Source: Acidobacteriota bacterium
Lineage (GTDB): Bacteria > Acidobacteriota > Terriglobia > Bryobacterales > Bryobacteraceae
Direction of reading: 5' to 3'
DNA: 64,000 nucleotides
NCBI GenBank assembly: GCA_016185425.1
Contig: JACPNQ010000013.1
Span: forward strand, 1-64,000
The position numbers were made by a program, and so were the translations under genes. The notes beneath the pieces are model-generated. The model saw only the letters and a program-made list of their open reading frames with translations. It did no database searches and was not told the origin of the DNA. Of the stretch, positions 55,450 through 63,644 are shown piece by piece (position 1 is the first letter of the stretch; each line of letters begins with the position of its first letter).

Positions 55450-55907
55450 CGCTTAAGTATGCCATCAAGCTGAGCCGGCTCTCGGCGGCCGTTCACGTCG
55501 CGCAGGTGAACCCATGGCTGCGGAGAGGCCGAATCAGATCGCCGCTATTCTTCGAAGTTCGGCTGTCACGTCGCCTCGCCATCTAGGTTGATGCCGTTTG
55601 TATGAGACTGAATTAATTCGTTAGCTTGACTTGAATTCCATTCAGACAGGACCCAACTCCACAACAAATGACGCACCACCGCCCGGCCTGCTTCCGGCCG
55701 CGCCGCTTGTTTTCTGACGTTTCGCAGGTTCTGCCTGAGACGAGATCGCTAACTCCGATACTGTTCCCTTGAGATGGGTACCGTACAGGAAACGACTACT
55801 TTCGCAGCCTTCATTTCTCACCTTCTGCGTTCTTAAAAACACGCCGGATCGTCGTCGCTCGCACTTCCAATCCTTTCGCTATACAGGCGCGCATAAATAA
55901 AGGGACA
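55450..55907. other. Gene-poor stretch beside a transposase remnant
   Basis: No supported gene is seen in these 458 bases. Short minus-strand frames exist but lack homology and ribosome sites. Probably decayed insertion-sequence flank plus the promoter region of the BNR protein gene near 55450-55550. Confidence 0.45.
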
Positions 55908-56231
55908 TTAGCGCCAACAAAAAGGAAGCAGGTGGGAAGAGATCGATGCGGGGTCAGATTGCATCTCGCCGAAGACTCTTTGGAGCGTGCCGACGAGTTC
56001 GGCCTCACTGGCAAAGAAGCGATTGTGCGTTCCGTTTTTTCGCGTGTGCTGCCAGAGCCGCTCCGTCGGATTGAACTCCGGCGAGTACGGCGGCAGGTGA
56101 TGAACGTCCAGCCAATGCCGATTGGCCTTGAACCAACCCCACACGTCGGCGTCCTTGTGGTAGGAAGCGTTGTCTTGGATCAGAATCGCGCCCCGGCGGC
56201 GATAGACAACACCAGTGAGGTCGCATCCGCC
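55908..56231 (-). pseudogene. IS630-type transposase, C-terminal fragment
   Basis: The minus strand reads RRRGAILIQDNASYHKDADV, then HHLPPYSPEFNPTERLW. These are the second catalytic Asp (QDNASYH) and the catalytic Glu (NPTERLW) blocks of IS630/Tc1-mariner DDE transposases. The first Asp and the whole N-terminal DNA-binding part are absent upstream of about 56231, so the element cannot move by itself. No terminal inverted repeats or TA duplications were identified. Confidence 0.8.
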
Positions 56232-56429
56232 GAAGACCTAAGTCGTCTAGCTTCAGCTTCAAACCCTACTTGCGATGCGGCTACTCTAGCCGAAGCCGAA
56301 GGTTTGAACATTCGAGTTTGCCGACTATGCGGGCAAGCGGAACAGGAATGCCACAAGTGTATTCTCGAACCAGATGCGGAGATGCGATCGAAAGCGAATA
56401 CCGAAGGCTCCTTGCGTAATCTGCCAGCT

Positions 56430-57836
56430 CTAATTCGACGCCCCAATGGCATAGAGGGCGTTTCGCGTCCGAATGTACATTTTGCCTTCGCTGATTGCCG
56501 GAGTTGCGTAGATGTCCGAGTCGAAATCATTGATCGCCAGAATTTCCCAATCGCCGGCAGCACGTAGCACGACGACCTTGCCATGCTCGCTGGCGATGTA
56601 GACCTTACCGTCGACGCCGATGGGTGAGGCGTAGTAATCTTCGAGCGCGCCCGTCAAACGCGCCTGCTTGAGTACCTTGCCTGTCCGGGCGTTCAGAGTG
56701 GTCGCGATTCCGCCGCTTCGGACGAGGAAAACCACGTCCTTGTAAACCAGGGGTGCCGGTACGTCGGGCAGCGACTTTTCAAATCGCCAGAGCACGTGCG
56801 TGTCTGTCACGTCGCCGCTGCCTCCGAGCTTCACAGCCAATACACCGTTGCGCGAGGCTCGGCGAGTGCGGAAGAATGTCCATTCCCTTTCGTTCAGAAA
56901 ACCATCCCGATCCAAGTCAACCGCACGCCATGTTCCTGTGGGCTGCCATGCTGGTGGGAGTTCACTCTGGGAGAGCTTCCCGTCGTGATTGGCGTCGGCT
57001 GCGGCGATCACCTCTGTGAAGGCGGGCAGTTCGACCTGCTGCCCCGCATCGTTCCCGGGAGTCCAACCGTTGAAGTAGACAATCTCGCCGGCAATGGTCG
57101 GCGCCGATTTTGGCTGGCAGGTGAGGCCCCGAACGAACCACAGCGGTTCGCCGTTCACGATGGAATACGCGGTGAGCTGGTAGGAGCCGGGTGCGATGAC
57201 TTGCGCGGGGCCGCGGGCCGGCCGGTAAATGATCGGGGTGGAGTAACCGTTGATGACATCCCGTGGCGTTTTCCAGGCGACCTTACCGCTATCCGCATCT
57301 ACGGCGATCACGAAGGCGTCGGTGTCCTGATCGCAGACGAGGATCACTCTCCCATCGGCGTAGACGGGCGATGCAACAATTCCGTGTTGACTGTTAAATG
57401 GTCCGAGCGGCAACTGCCATCGCTGTTTACCCTCGAAATCATAAGCGACCAGACCGAAATCGGCGAAGAAGACAAAGACGCTCCGTTCATCGGTCACCGG
57501 AGTTGGCGCGGCGCGGTGATTCAGGGTGTGCTGGGTTTCGCGTTTGGAAGCGCGGACTGATTGCCGCCACTGAACCTTCCCGGTAGTGCGGCTCAGGCAC
57601 ACCGTAATCAACTCATCGCCCTTGGAAGCGGTGAGAAAAATGCGATCCCCTACCAGGACGGGGGAAGACTTCCCTTCCGGCAGCTCCGCCTTCCACAGAA
57701 CGTTCTTTTGAGGCCCAAACTCGGTTGGCAGTTGCCCGCAGGAAGGGCACAGCCCGGAGCCGTTCGGACCCCGAAACTGAGGCCAGTCGGCGCCGAATAG
57801 ACCGAGTGCGATCAGCGGATAGATAAGGGTGCGCAT
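56430..57836 (-). CDS. Secreted PQQ-like beta-propeller protein with two EF-hands
   Basis: This 468-residue protein has a signal peptide (residues 1-16) and the WPQFRGP opening at 18-24. A CPSC cysteine pair follows at 30-33, absent from the two paralogues. Propeller blades include VIAVDADSGKVAWKT and ATTLNARTGKVLKQ. Two EF-hand loops are inserted: DANHDGKLSQSE (281-292) and DLDRDGFLNERE (307-318), so calcium binding is likely. BamB/quinoprotein-like with no assigned reaction. Confidence 0.85.
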   Translation of the reverse strand: MRTLIYPLIALGLFGADWPQFRGPNGSGLCPSCGQLPTEFGPQKNVLWKAELPEGKSSPVLVGDRIFLTASKGDELITVCLSRTTGKVQWRQSVRASKRETQHTLNHRAAPTPVTDERSVFVFFADFGLVAYDFEGKQRWQLPLGPFNSQHGIVASPVYADGRVILVCDQDTDAFVIAVDADSGKVAWKTPRDVINGYSTPIIYRPARGPAQVIAPGSYQLTAYSIVNGEPLWFVRGLTCQPKSAPTIAGEIVYFNGWTPGNDAGQQVELPAFTEVIAAADANHDGKLSQSELPPAWQPTGTWRAVDLDRDGFLNEREWTFFRTRRASRNGVLAVKLGGSGDVTDTHVLWRFEKSLPDVPAPLVYKDVVFLVRSGGIATTLNARTGKVLKQARLTGALEDYYASPIGVDGKVYIASEHGKVVVLRAAGDWEILAINDFDSDIYATPAISEGKMYIRTRNALYAIGASN

Positions 57837-58019
57837 TTATCTGCTACCCATAGTAAGCTGTCGGCGCGCGTGAGGATTTTGTGCCATCGCTTTCCGTATT
57901 AAGACCGGACCAAGTATCGAGACAGAACGGCGTGACGGCGGCTTCATCACTTCTTTCAACACCAGCATTGCTCTCCACACCCGGAAAATATATGATCTGC
58001 CCTGAAACCGGAGGGTAGC

Positions 58020-59945
58020 ATGCAAGAACTCGTTAAGCTCTTCCTCGATAAAGGTCTATCGAGACGCGGTTTGATCCAGCGGCTCAGTGCTCTGGGAATA
58101 GGACTGACACAGGCCCAGGCGCTCTTGCAGGCGTTCCAAGCCTCCGAAGATGCAGGCCAGGGACTCCCGGTGCCAGGGTCGTCTCTACTCACAGGAACGG
58201 GTGGGGAGCTGATGATGGCACAGGCAAAGGCGGCCGGATCGGAGTACCTCTTCTGCAACCCTGGATCATTTGAGCAGGGTCTCTACGATGCGCAGGTGAC
58301 CTCTGGGGTGCCGCTCATTATGGGCCTCCATGAAGGGATTGCTATTGCGCTTGCCGACGGCTACCACCGCGCCACGCAGAAGCCCGCGTTCGTCAACATC
58401 CATACAATCTCGGGAACGGCGCAGGCCGCGGGGCAGTTGTATAACTGCGCCCGTGACGGATCGGCGCTGGTGATCACGGCGGGCTTCCTCGACAACGAAG
58501 TCTGGAGCGACGACGGGAATCTGATGCCTCGACCTGGCTTCGATCAGAAGGAGGTCCCTCGTCAGTTCACCAAGATCTGCTGGGAGGCGCGGGACGCAAA
58601 GAGTCTGCCGCTCATGCTGCGCAGAGCTTACAAGACAGCCGTCACGGCACCCGGCGGGCCGACCTACCTCGGCGTCACACAGGAGGCTCTCGAAGACACG
58701 AAGCAGGCGCAGATATTACCCGCGGACCGTTTTTTGTTCCACTCCAATCCCAGGCCGGAGGCGGCTGCCGTCGAGCAGGCCGCGAAATGGCTCATCACTG
58801 CGAAGCGGCCGTTGCTGGTCGTTGGCGATGAGATCTGGAAGTCCGGCGCCGGAGAGGTTGTGGTCGCGTTCGCCAACAGATTCGGCCTGCCCGTGGCGTC
58901 CGGAAACCAGGGGTTCCGAAACTATCCCATGCGCGACCCGATGCACATCGGGAATTTCAGCATGGCGTCGCCATACGTCAAGCCCGGCGTCGATCTCGTC
59001 ATCATGATCGGTGCGCGCGATTTTGGCGGACGCCTCGTGCCCGCCAACGCCGAAGCCCCGGATGCGCGCGTTGTCCGCATTGGCATGGACACCAACGCTA
59101 TGGGCCGCAATTATCAGACCGACCTGGCGATGATCTGCGACGTCAGGTCCGGCATCGCGGACCTGCAATCCGCGCTCGAATCCATGCTCGCCAGGCAGCG
59201 GTTGGCCGATTTTGGCAAAGCTCGCGCACAGGAAGTGAAGGGAATTGCCGCCAAGATGTGGGAGGCTCGCGACGCGGAATTGAAGGCCAACTTTGGCAAG
59301 CCGCTGATGCACCCCGACGAACTCACCTACATCATGGCGAAACATGCCGGCAATGCCATGATTGTTAGCGAAGTCCACTCATCCATACCGCGCTATGACC
59401 ACTTCCGGTTCAGCCATCGGCCGGAGGATCCGATGTGGATGACCTACACCAGCAACGGCTTGGGCTGGGGTATCGGCGCGGCAACCGGAGCCAAGCTCGG
59501 CCAGCCGGATCGAACTGTCATCTGTTCCATCGGAGATGGAGCCGTGATGTATCAGGCATCGGCTCTGTGGACGCAGGCCCGCTACGGCATTCCGGTGCTG
59601 AACGTGGTGTGGACCAACCGCAACTATGAAACCGTGCGGCTTGGTTTCAGCCGCTATGGCAGGAACATGGCGAAATCGGGGCATTACGCCGGCATGTACC
59701 TGGGCGACCCGGACATCGACTACGTGAAACTGGCCGAATCCCAGGGAGTGAAAGGCGAAAAGGTCAATTCGCAGGCAGAGATGGAAGCCGCCATGAAGCG
59801 TGGCGTACAGGCTACGAAAAACGGTAATCCATATCTGCTGGACGTCGCCATCAGCAGAACCGGCGGCGGTGCCGAATCCACCTGGCACGAAGGCTTCAAA
59901 CTCAGCCAGCGCATGACTCGCTCCGGGCGGGAACGCCCGGCGTAA
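58020..59945 (+). CDS. ThDP-dependent enzyme, acetolactate-synthase-like, with N-terminal extension
   Basis: This 641-residue protein has the three-domain ThDP fold (PYR, central, PP). The activating Glu is E105 in HEGIAIALADGYHRAT. The ThDP/Mg motif starts GDG at 505-507 and ends at NRNYE about 28 residues later. Residues 1-55 are extra; they contain SRRGLIQRLSALGIGL, which resembles a Tat-type or helical leader. An excellent GGAGGG precedes ATG. Related enzymes include benzoylformate decarboxylase, oxalyl-CoA decarboxylase and acetolactate synthase; substrate is undetermined. The 3' end is overlapped antisense by the TetR-type frame. Confidence 0.85.
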   Translation: MQELVKLFLDKGLSRRGLIQRLSALGIGLTQAQALLQAFQASEDAGQGLPVPGSSLLTGTGGELMMAQAKAAGSEYLFCNPGSFEQGLYDAQVTSGVPLIMGLHEGIAIALADGYHRATQKPAFVNIHTISGTAQAAGQLYNCARDGSALVITAGFLDNEVWSDDGNLMPRPGFDQKEVPRQFTKICWEARDAKSLPLMLRRAYKTAVTAPGGPTYLGVTQEALEDTKQAQILPADRFLFHSNPRPEAAAVEQAAKWLITAKRPLLVVGDEIWKSGAGEVVVAFANRFGLPVASGNQGFRNYPMRDPMHIGNFSMASPYVKPGVDLVIMIGARDFGGRLVPANAEAPDARVVRIGMDTNAMGRNYQTDLAMICDVRSGIADLQSALESMLARQRLADFGKARAQEVKGIAAKMWEARDAELKANFGKPLMHPDELTYIMAKHAGNAMIVSEVHSSIPRYDHFRFSHRPEDPMWMTYTSNGLGWGIGAATGAKLGQPDRTVICSIGDGAVMYQASALWTQARYGIPVLNVVWTNRNYETVRLGFSRYGRNMAKSGHYAGMYLGDPDIDYVKLAESQGVKGEKVNSQAEMEAAMKRGVQATKNGNPYLLDVAISRTGGGAESTWHEGFKLSQRMTRSGRERPA

Positions 59946-60559
59946 CTCCAGCTTTTCTTGGTTCGAATGCGCCCCTCCCGCTGTGCCTCGCGCACCAGCG
60001 CGCGCGCCGTCCATTCCAGCACATCCACGGCCTCCTCCCGCGTAGCGCCGGCGATATCGGTCATCACAACAACCGGATCGATCCCGAACAGCAAAGTCAG
60101 TGCCTTCGACAGCACGTTGTACGTGTCCTTATCCAACTTTCCCCGAAGGGGAGCGAGCCCCTGGGCAATCCATTCGTTCCGGTGCCCCGGGCGCCGCACA
60201 CCGGTCGACGGATCGAGCGAGAGCCGGAGCAGCGTCCGCAGGGCGCGCTCATTTGCGTAGGTCCACTTTCCAACTCGCCGCGCCAGCCCGGCCAGGCTTT
60301 CCTCCACACTCCCTATACTGGCCGGCGGCCGGAACAGTGGTCCCCCGGCCGCAAAGAGCGCGAGCTCTGCCAGTAGCAATTCCTGGGACGGAAAATACCG
60401 ATACGCGGTCGCGCGCGAGACTCCCGCCGCTGCCGCCGCGGCTGTAATCGTCGGTTCCTTCCCCGCGGCGATCAACGCGCCGGCTGCGGCAACCAGATCC
60501 CTGCGCGTCCTGTCCTTTTGCGATTCGCGATTCCGCGCGCTTCCTCTTGATAAACACAC
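59720..60559 (-). CDS. TetR family regulator with damaged ends
   Basis: A TetR-type helix-turn-helix is clear: ESQKDRTRRDLVAAAGALIA, then TITAAAAAAGVSRATAYRYF. The effector domain runs to about REAQREGRIRTKK near 59965. Beyond it the frame lacks a stop and reads 226 bases antisense through the ThDP gene to 59720, suggesting the native stop was lost. The start is also uncertain: GTG 60559 is the best choice, but homology begins right at the junction with a cupin fragment at 60541. May be a decaying gene. Confidence 0.6.
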   Translation of the reverse strand: MCLSRGSARNRESQKDRTRRDLVAAAGALIAAGKEPTITAAAAAAGVSRATAYRYFPSQELLLAELALFAAGGPLFRPPASIGSVEESLAGLARRVGKWTYANERALRTLLRLSLDPSTGVRRPGHRNEWIAQGLAPLRGKLDKDTYNVLSKALTLLFGIDPVVVMTDIAGATREEAVDVLEWTARALVREAQREGRIRTKKSWSYAGRSRPERVMRWLSLKPSCQVDSAPPPVLLMATSSRYGLPFFVACTPRFMAASISACELTFSPFTPWDSASFT

Positions 60560-60681
60560 CCGGCGGTTTCGAGCGCATGTTCGAACTGGCTCCCGGCTCC
60601 AAAGAAGACGCGATTCGCGCACTCAATGCGTTCGATATCGAAGTGGTCGGCCTCCACCCGCGTCACGCCGCCGCAGCCTGA
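60541..60681 (+). pseudogene. Cupin-domain protein, C-terminal fragment
   Basis: The plus strand encodes FLLINTPGGFERMFELAPGS followed by an AIRALNAFDIEVVG block to TGA at 60679-60681. This is the C-terminal tail found on many small cupin-domain proteins. Upstream of 60541 the homology is lost and TetR sequence begins on the other strand. No start codon or cupin barrel remains. Confidence 0.55.
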
Positions 60682-60764
60682 GCTGACTGGCGACTTGCAA
60701 AGTTTTTGCTTGGTGGCCTGAGCGTTTCCGAACATCTGCCACGCGTGATATTTAGCGAGGCAAT

Positions 60765-62159
60765 ATGAACCTTAGACGACTATTCGGAACGGCAATATCC
60801 GCCGCTCTGCTCACTGCCCTCTCAGGGCAAATTCCCGATTTCAAACCGTCAACGCCGCTGTTGGGGGCGGCGTTCCAGAACGACAACGAGGCAATGGCCA
60901 GACTGCTTCAATCGGGAGCCAACCCCAACGACGGGCGATTCTTTGGATGGACAGCGCTCCAAATCGCCGTCGTCCACGCAAACAACAAGATGGCTGGGAA
61001 TCTGCTGGCTCACGGCGCGGACATTCGACTTACGGACGGGAATGGCAATACTCCGCTAATGTGGGCCGTTGGTTCCGAAGTTCCAAATCCGGAGATGGTG
61101 GAAGAACTGCTAAAGCGGGGAGCGGATGCCGGTGTGAAGAACAATTTCGGCGAGTCCGCACTAACCTGGGCAGCCCGCCGCGGGAATACGGAAGCCATCG
61201 CCAGGTTGAGGGCTGCCGGTGCAAGCGACGCGGCAGCGGTTCGGCAGGCGGCGGAAAGCGCGATCTCGCTCCTGCAGAAGAGCGGACCGGAGTTCGTCAA
61301 GGTCTCCGGCTGCACGTCCTGCCATCACCAGTCGCTGCCGCAGATGCTCTACGGCGCGGCACGCAAACGCGGATTTACCGTCGATGAAACCGTCTCCGCG
61401 CGGCAGGTGAAGTCTGTAATGGCGATGTTTCGGCCCATTCGGGAGAAGCTCGTGGACGGTTCCGTGAACCTTCCCAACCCTGGGATCAGCGTCGGCTACT
61501 CGCTTGTCGGGCTCGAAGCGGAAGGCTATGCGCCGGACGAAACAACGGCCGCAATGACCGCCGCGATCCTCCGCACCCAGTTGCCGGACGGCAGTTTCGC
61601 GGTGTTGCCGGCACGGCCGCCGCTAGAGGCAAGCACCTTTTCGGCGACCGCCTTGAGCATCCGTGCTCTGCAGGTCTATGGCGGTAGTGCCGCCCCGAAT
61701 ATTGCAATGGCGCGCGAATGGCTGATCCGGGCGAAGGCCGCCACGAATGAGGATATGGCGATGCGCTTGCTGGGCTTGGCGTGGTCGCATGCGCAGAAGG
61801 CGGAAGTCGACCGCGCCGCGGCGGAATTGCGCGCCGCGCAGCGGCCGGACGGCGGCTGGGCGCAGCTTGCGGGTTTGGAATCGGACGCGTACGCCACAGG
61901 CCAATCGTTGGTTGCGTTGCAAATTGCCGGCAAGGCCGAGGAGAGTTCGCCGCGAGCAATCGCCTACCTGATGCGGACACAGCTCGCCGACGGATCCTGG
62001 CTCGTGCGCTCTCGCAGCAATCCGCTGCAGCCCTTAAAAGACAGTGGATTTCCACACGGGAGGGATCAGTGGATATCGGCAGCCGGCACAAGCTGGGCTG
62101 CCCTTGCCCTGACCCAGTCTCAGCCCTCTGTCACGACTGTTGCAACCGGGGATCGCTAA
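60765..62159 (+). CDS. Ankyrin repeat / CxxCH / terpenoid-cyclase-like secreted protein
   Basis: This 464-residue protein has a signal peptide (LRRLFGTAISAALLTALSG). About four ankyrin repeats cover 30-165 (TPLLGAAFQNDNEAMARLLQ, NTPLMWAVGSEVPNPEMVEE). A haem-type motif CTSCHH is at 183-188. The remainder resembles an alpha/alpha toroid of squalene-cyclase or prenyltransferase type with repeats such as RAAQRPDGGWAQLAGLESDA and MRTQLADGSWLVRSRS. Periplasmic c-type cytochrome behaviour is possible. The lack of a DxDD motif argues against cyclase catalysis. Confidence 0.75.
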   Translation: MNLRRLFGTAISAALLTALSGQIPDFKPSTPLLGAAFQNDNEAMARLLQSGANPNDGRFFGWTALQIAVVHANNKMAGNLLAHGADIRLTDGNGNTPLMWAVGSEVPNPEMVEELLKRGADAGVKNNFGESALTWAARRGNTEAIARLRAAGASDAAAVRQAAESAISLLQKSGPEFVKVSGCTSCHHQSLPQMLYGAARKRGFTVDETVSARQVKSVMAMFRPIREKLVDGSVNLPNPGISVGYSLVGLEAEGYAPDETTAAMTAAILRTQLPDGSFAVLPARPPLEASTFSATALSIRALQVYGGSAAPNIAMAREWLIRAKAATNEDMAMRLLGLAWSHAQKAEVDRAAAELRAAQRPDGGWAQLAGLESDAYATGQSLVALQIAGKAEESSPRAIAYLMRTQLADGSWLVRSRSNPLQPLKDSGFPHGRDQWISAAGTSWAALALTQSQPSVTTVATGDR

Positions 62160-62260
62160 AACGAACGGGCCGGTCAGTTTCCGCCGGCCCCTCCCAACTT
62201 CGGCCTAACCGTTGGCGGCTGGCTCAGTCTAAGACACCAGACAGCACGCGGGAGATACCC

Positions 62261-63634
62261 GTGAAACTGAGTCGAGGATTGAGCCTGATGAAATTCCTAT
62301 TCCTATCCGCCGCCGCCCTGACGCTGCTCGCGCAGCCGGAACCGCCGCTTCCTCCCAAGGCGCCCAAAGCGCCCTCTTGGCCAAAGGAGCCCAAGTTCGC
62401 GGACGGCTTCAAGTATGTTGAACCCGGCGCCTTCGCGATCGGTAAGTTTCCCTCCGTCGATGCCGGAGCCTTCGCTATGGGCAAGTTCCCTCCCGGCGCC
62501 GCGTTCGCATTGCAGGGCGGCCGGGACCGCGCGGAATCCGAAGCTGACCGTGAATACGAACGGGGTATTCGCGCGATCGACAAACGGCAATGGGACGTGG
62601 CTCTCAACCACTTCCAGGAGATTGCCTCGCTTGGCAAGTATCGAGCGGATGCCGCGCTCTACTGGAAAGCCTTGGCGCTAATCCGCCTCGCCCGGCCTCA
62701 GGAAGCGGGCGCCGCGCTCGACACCTTGTCCAAGACCTACGCCCAGAGTTCGTGGGCCCAGGAAGGGCAGAAGCTCCGCTCGGAAGTGAACGCCAAGCCG
62801 CTGACTGCCGATGAGGAAGAAATTAAGCTGGCCGCCATGAACAGCCTGATGCACTCGGATTCGGACCGCGCTGTCCCACTCCTCGAAAAGATGCTCGAGC
62901 GCCGGAGCTCGCCGCAGATCCAGGAGCGCGCACTGCAACTGCTGACGCAGAGCAATGCTTCCAGCGCTCGGGAGGTTGTGGTGAAAATCGCCAAGGGCGG
63001 TGGGAACCCTTCATTACAGGGGCGCGCCATACGCCACCTTGCATCCCACAATAGCCCCGAGAACCTGCAGATTCTTGGCGATGTTTATCGCTCGGCGCCG
63101 GACGCGAGTCTGAAGCGCCTGGTGTTGCGCGGGTATATGTCTTTCGGTGAGCGCGATCGTCTTTTTGCCGTCGCCAAGAGCGATACCGATCCCGCTATGC
63201 GCCGCGAGGCGATACAGATGCTCGGAGGCATGGGCGCGCATACGCAGCTCGCCGAGCTCTATGGATCGGAAAGCTCCACGGAAGTGCGTGCTTCCATCAT
63301 GCGCGGAATGATGGCGGCCGGCAGCTCGTCGAAGCTCATTGAAATCGCCAAGGGCGAAAAGGATCCGGCGCTCAGCGAAATGGCCATCCAGCATCTCGGC
63401 GGCATCCACTCGGCGGCGGCGTCGGAAGCGCTTGCTTCCATGTATCAATCCGGCGCGACCACGGAAGTGCGCCGCCGCATTCTTCGCTCTCTGGCAGCCC
63501 AGAACAGCGCAAAACAACTGATCGATGTGGCCAAAAACGAGAAGGATCCGGATCTGCGCCGCCAGGCTGTGCAGTACCTCACGCACATGCGCAGCCCGGA
63601 GGCCACCGCCTACCTGATGGAACTGTTGAAGTAG
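62261..63634 (+). CDS. Secreted HEAT-like repeat protein
   Basis: This 457-residue protein counts from GTG 62261, which has GGGAGAT ahead; ATG 62288 is an alternative. A signal peptide (MKFLFLSAAALTLLAQ) leads to a Pro/Lys-rich segment, a TPR-like region (ALNHFQEIASLGKYRADAAL) and then tandem HEAT-like repeats of about 31 residues to the end, such as RREAIQMLGGMGAHTQLAEL and RRQAVQYLTHMRSPEATAYL. Probably a periplasmic scaffold. Followed after 10 bases by another secreted-protein gene. Confidence 0.78.
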   Translation: MKLSRGLSLMKFLFLSAAALTLLAQPEPPLPPKAPKAPSWPKEPKFADGFKYVEPGAFAIGKFPSVDAGAFAMGKFPPGAAFALQGGRDRAESEADREYERGIRAIDKRQWDVALNHFQEIASLGKYRADAALYWKALALIRLARPQEAGAALDTLSKTYAQSSWAQEGQKLRSEVNAKPLTADEEEIKLAAMNSLMHSDSDRAVPLLEKMLERRSSPQIQERALQLLTQSNASSAREVVVKIAKGGGNPSLQGRAIRHLASHNSPENLQILGDVYRSAPDASLKRLVLRGYMSFGERDRLFAVAKSDTDPAMRREAIQMLGGMGAHTQLAELYGSESSTEVRASIMRGMMAAGSSSKLIEIAKGEKDPALSEMAIQHLGGIHSAAASEALASMYQSGATTEVRRRILRSLAAQNSAKQLIDVAKNEKDPDLRRQAVQYLTHMRSPEATAYLMELLK

Positions 63635-63644
63635 GAGCTCCGCC

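Noticed and set aside
55642..56014. Two short minus-strand frames beside the transposase fragment
   Set aside because: No family resemblance, no ribosome sites, and one is an alternative frame of the transposase tail.
56255..56315. TTCAAACC and GGTTTGAA inverted repeat near the transposase fragment
   Set aside because: Only eight bases match and the position does not fit IS630 ends; probably chance.
61781..62260. Upstream in-frame extension of the HEAT-like protein across the ankyrin gene
   Set aside because: It overlaps a well-supported gene in another frame; the signal peptide and ribosome site place the start at 62261 or 62288.
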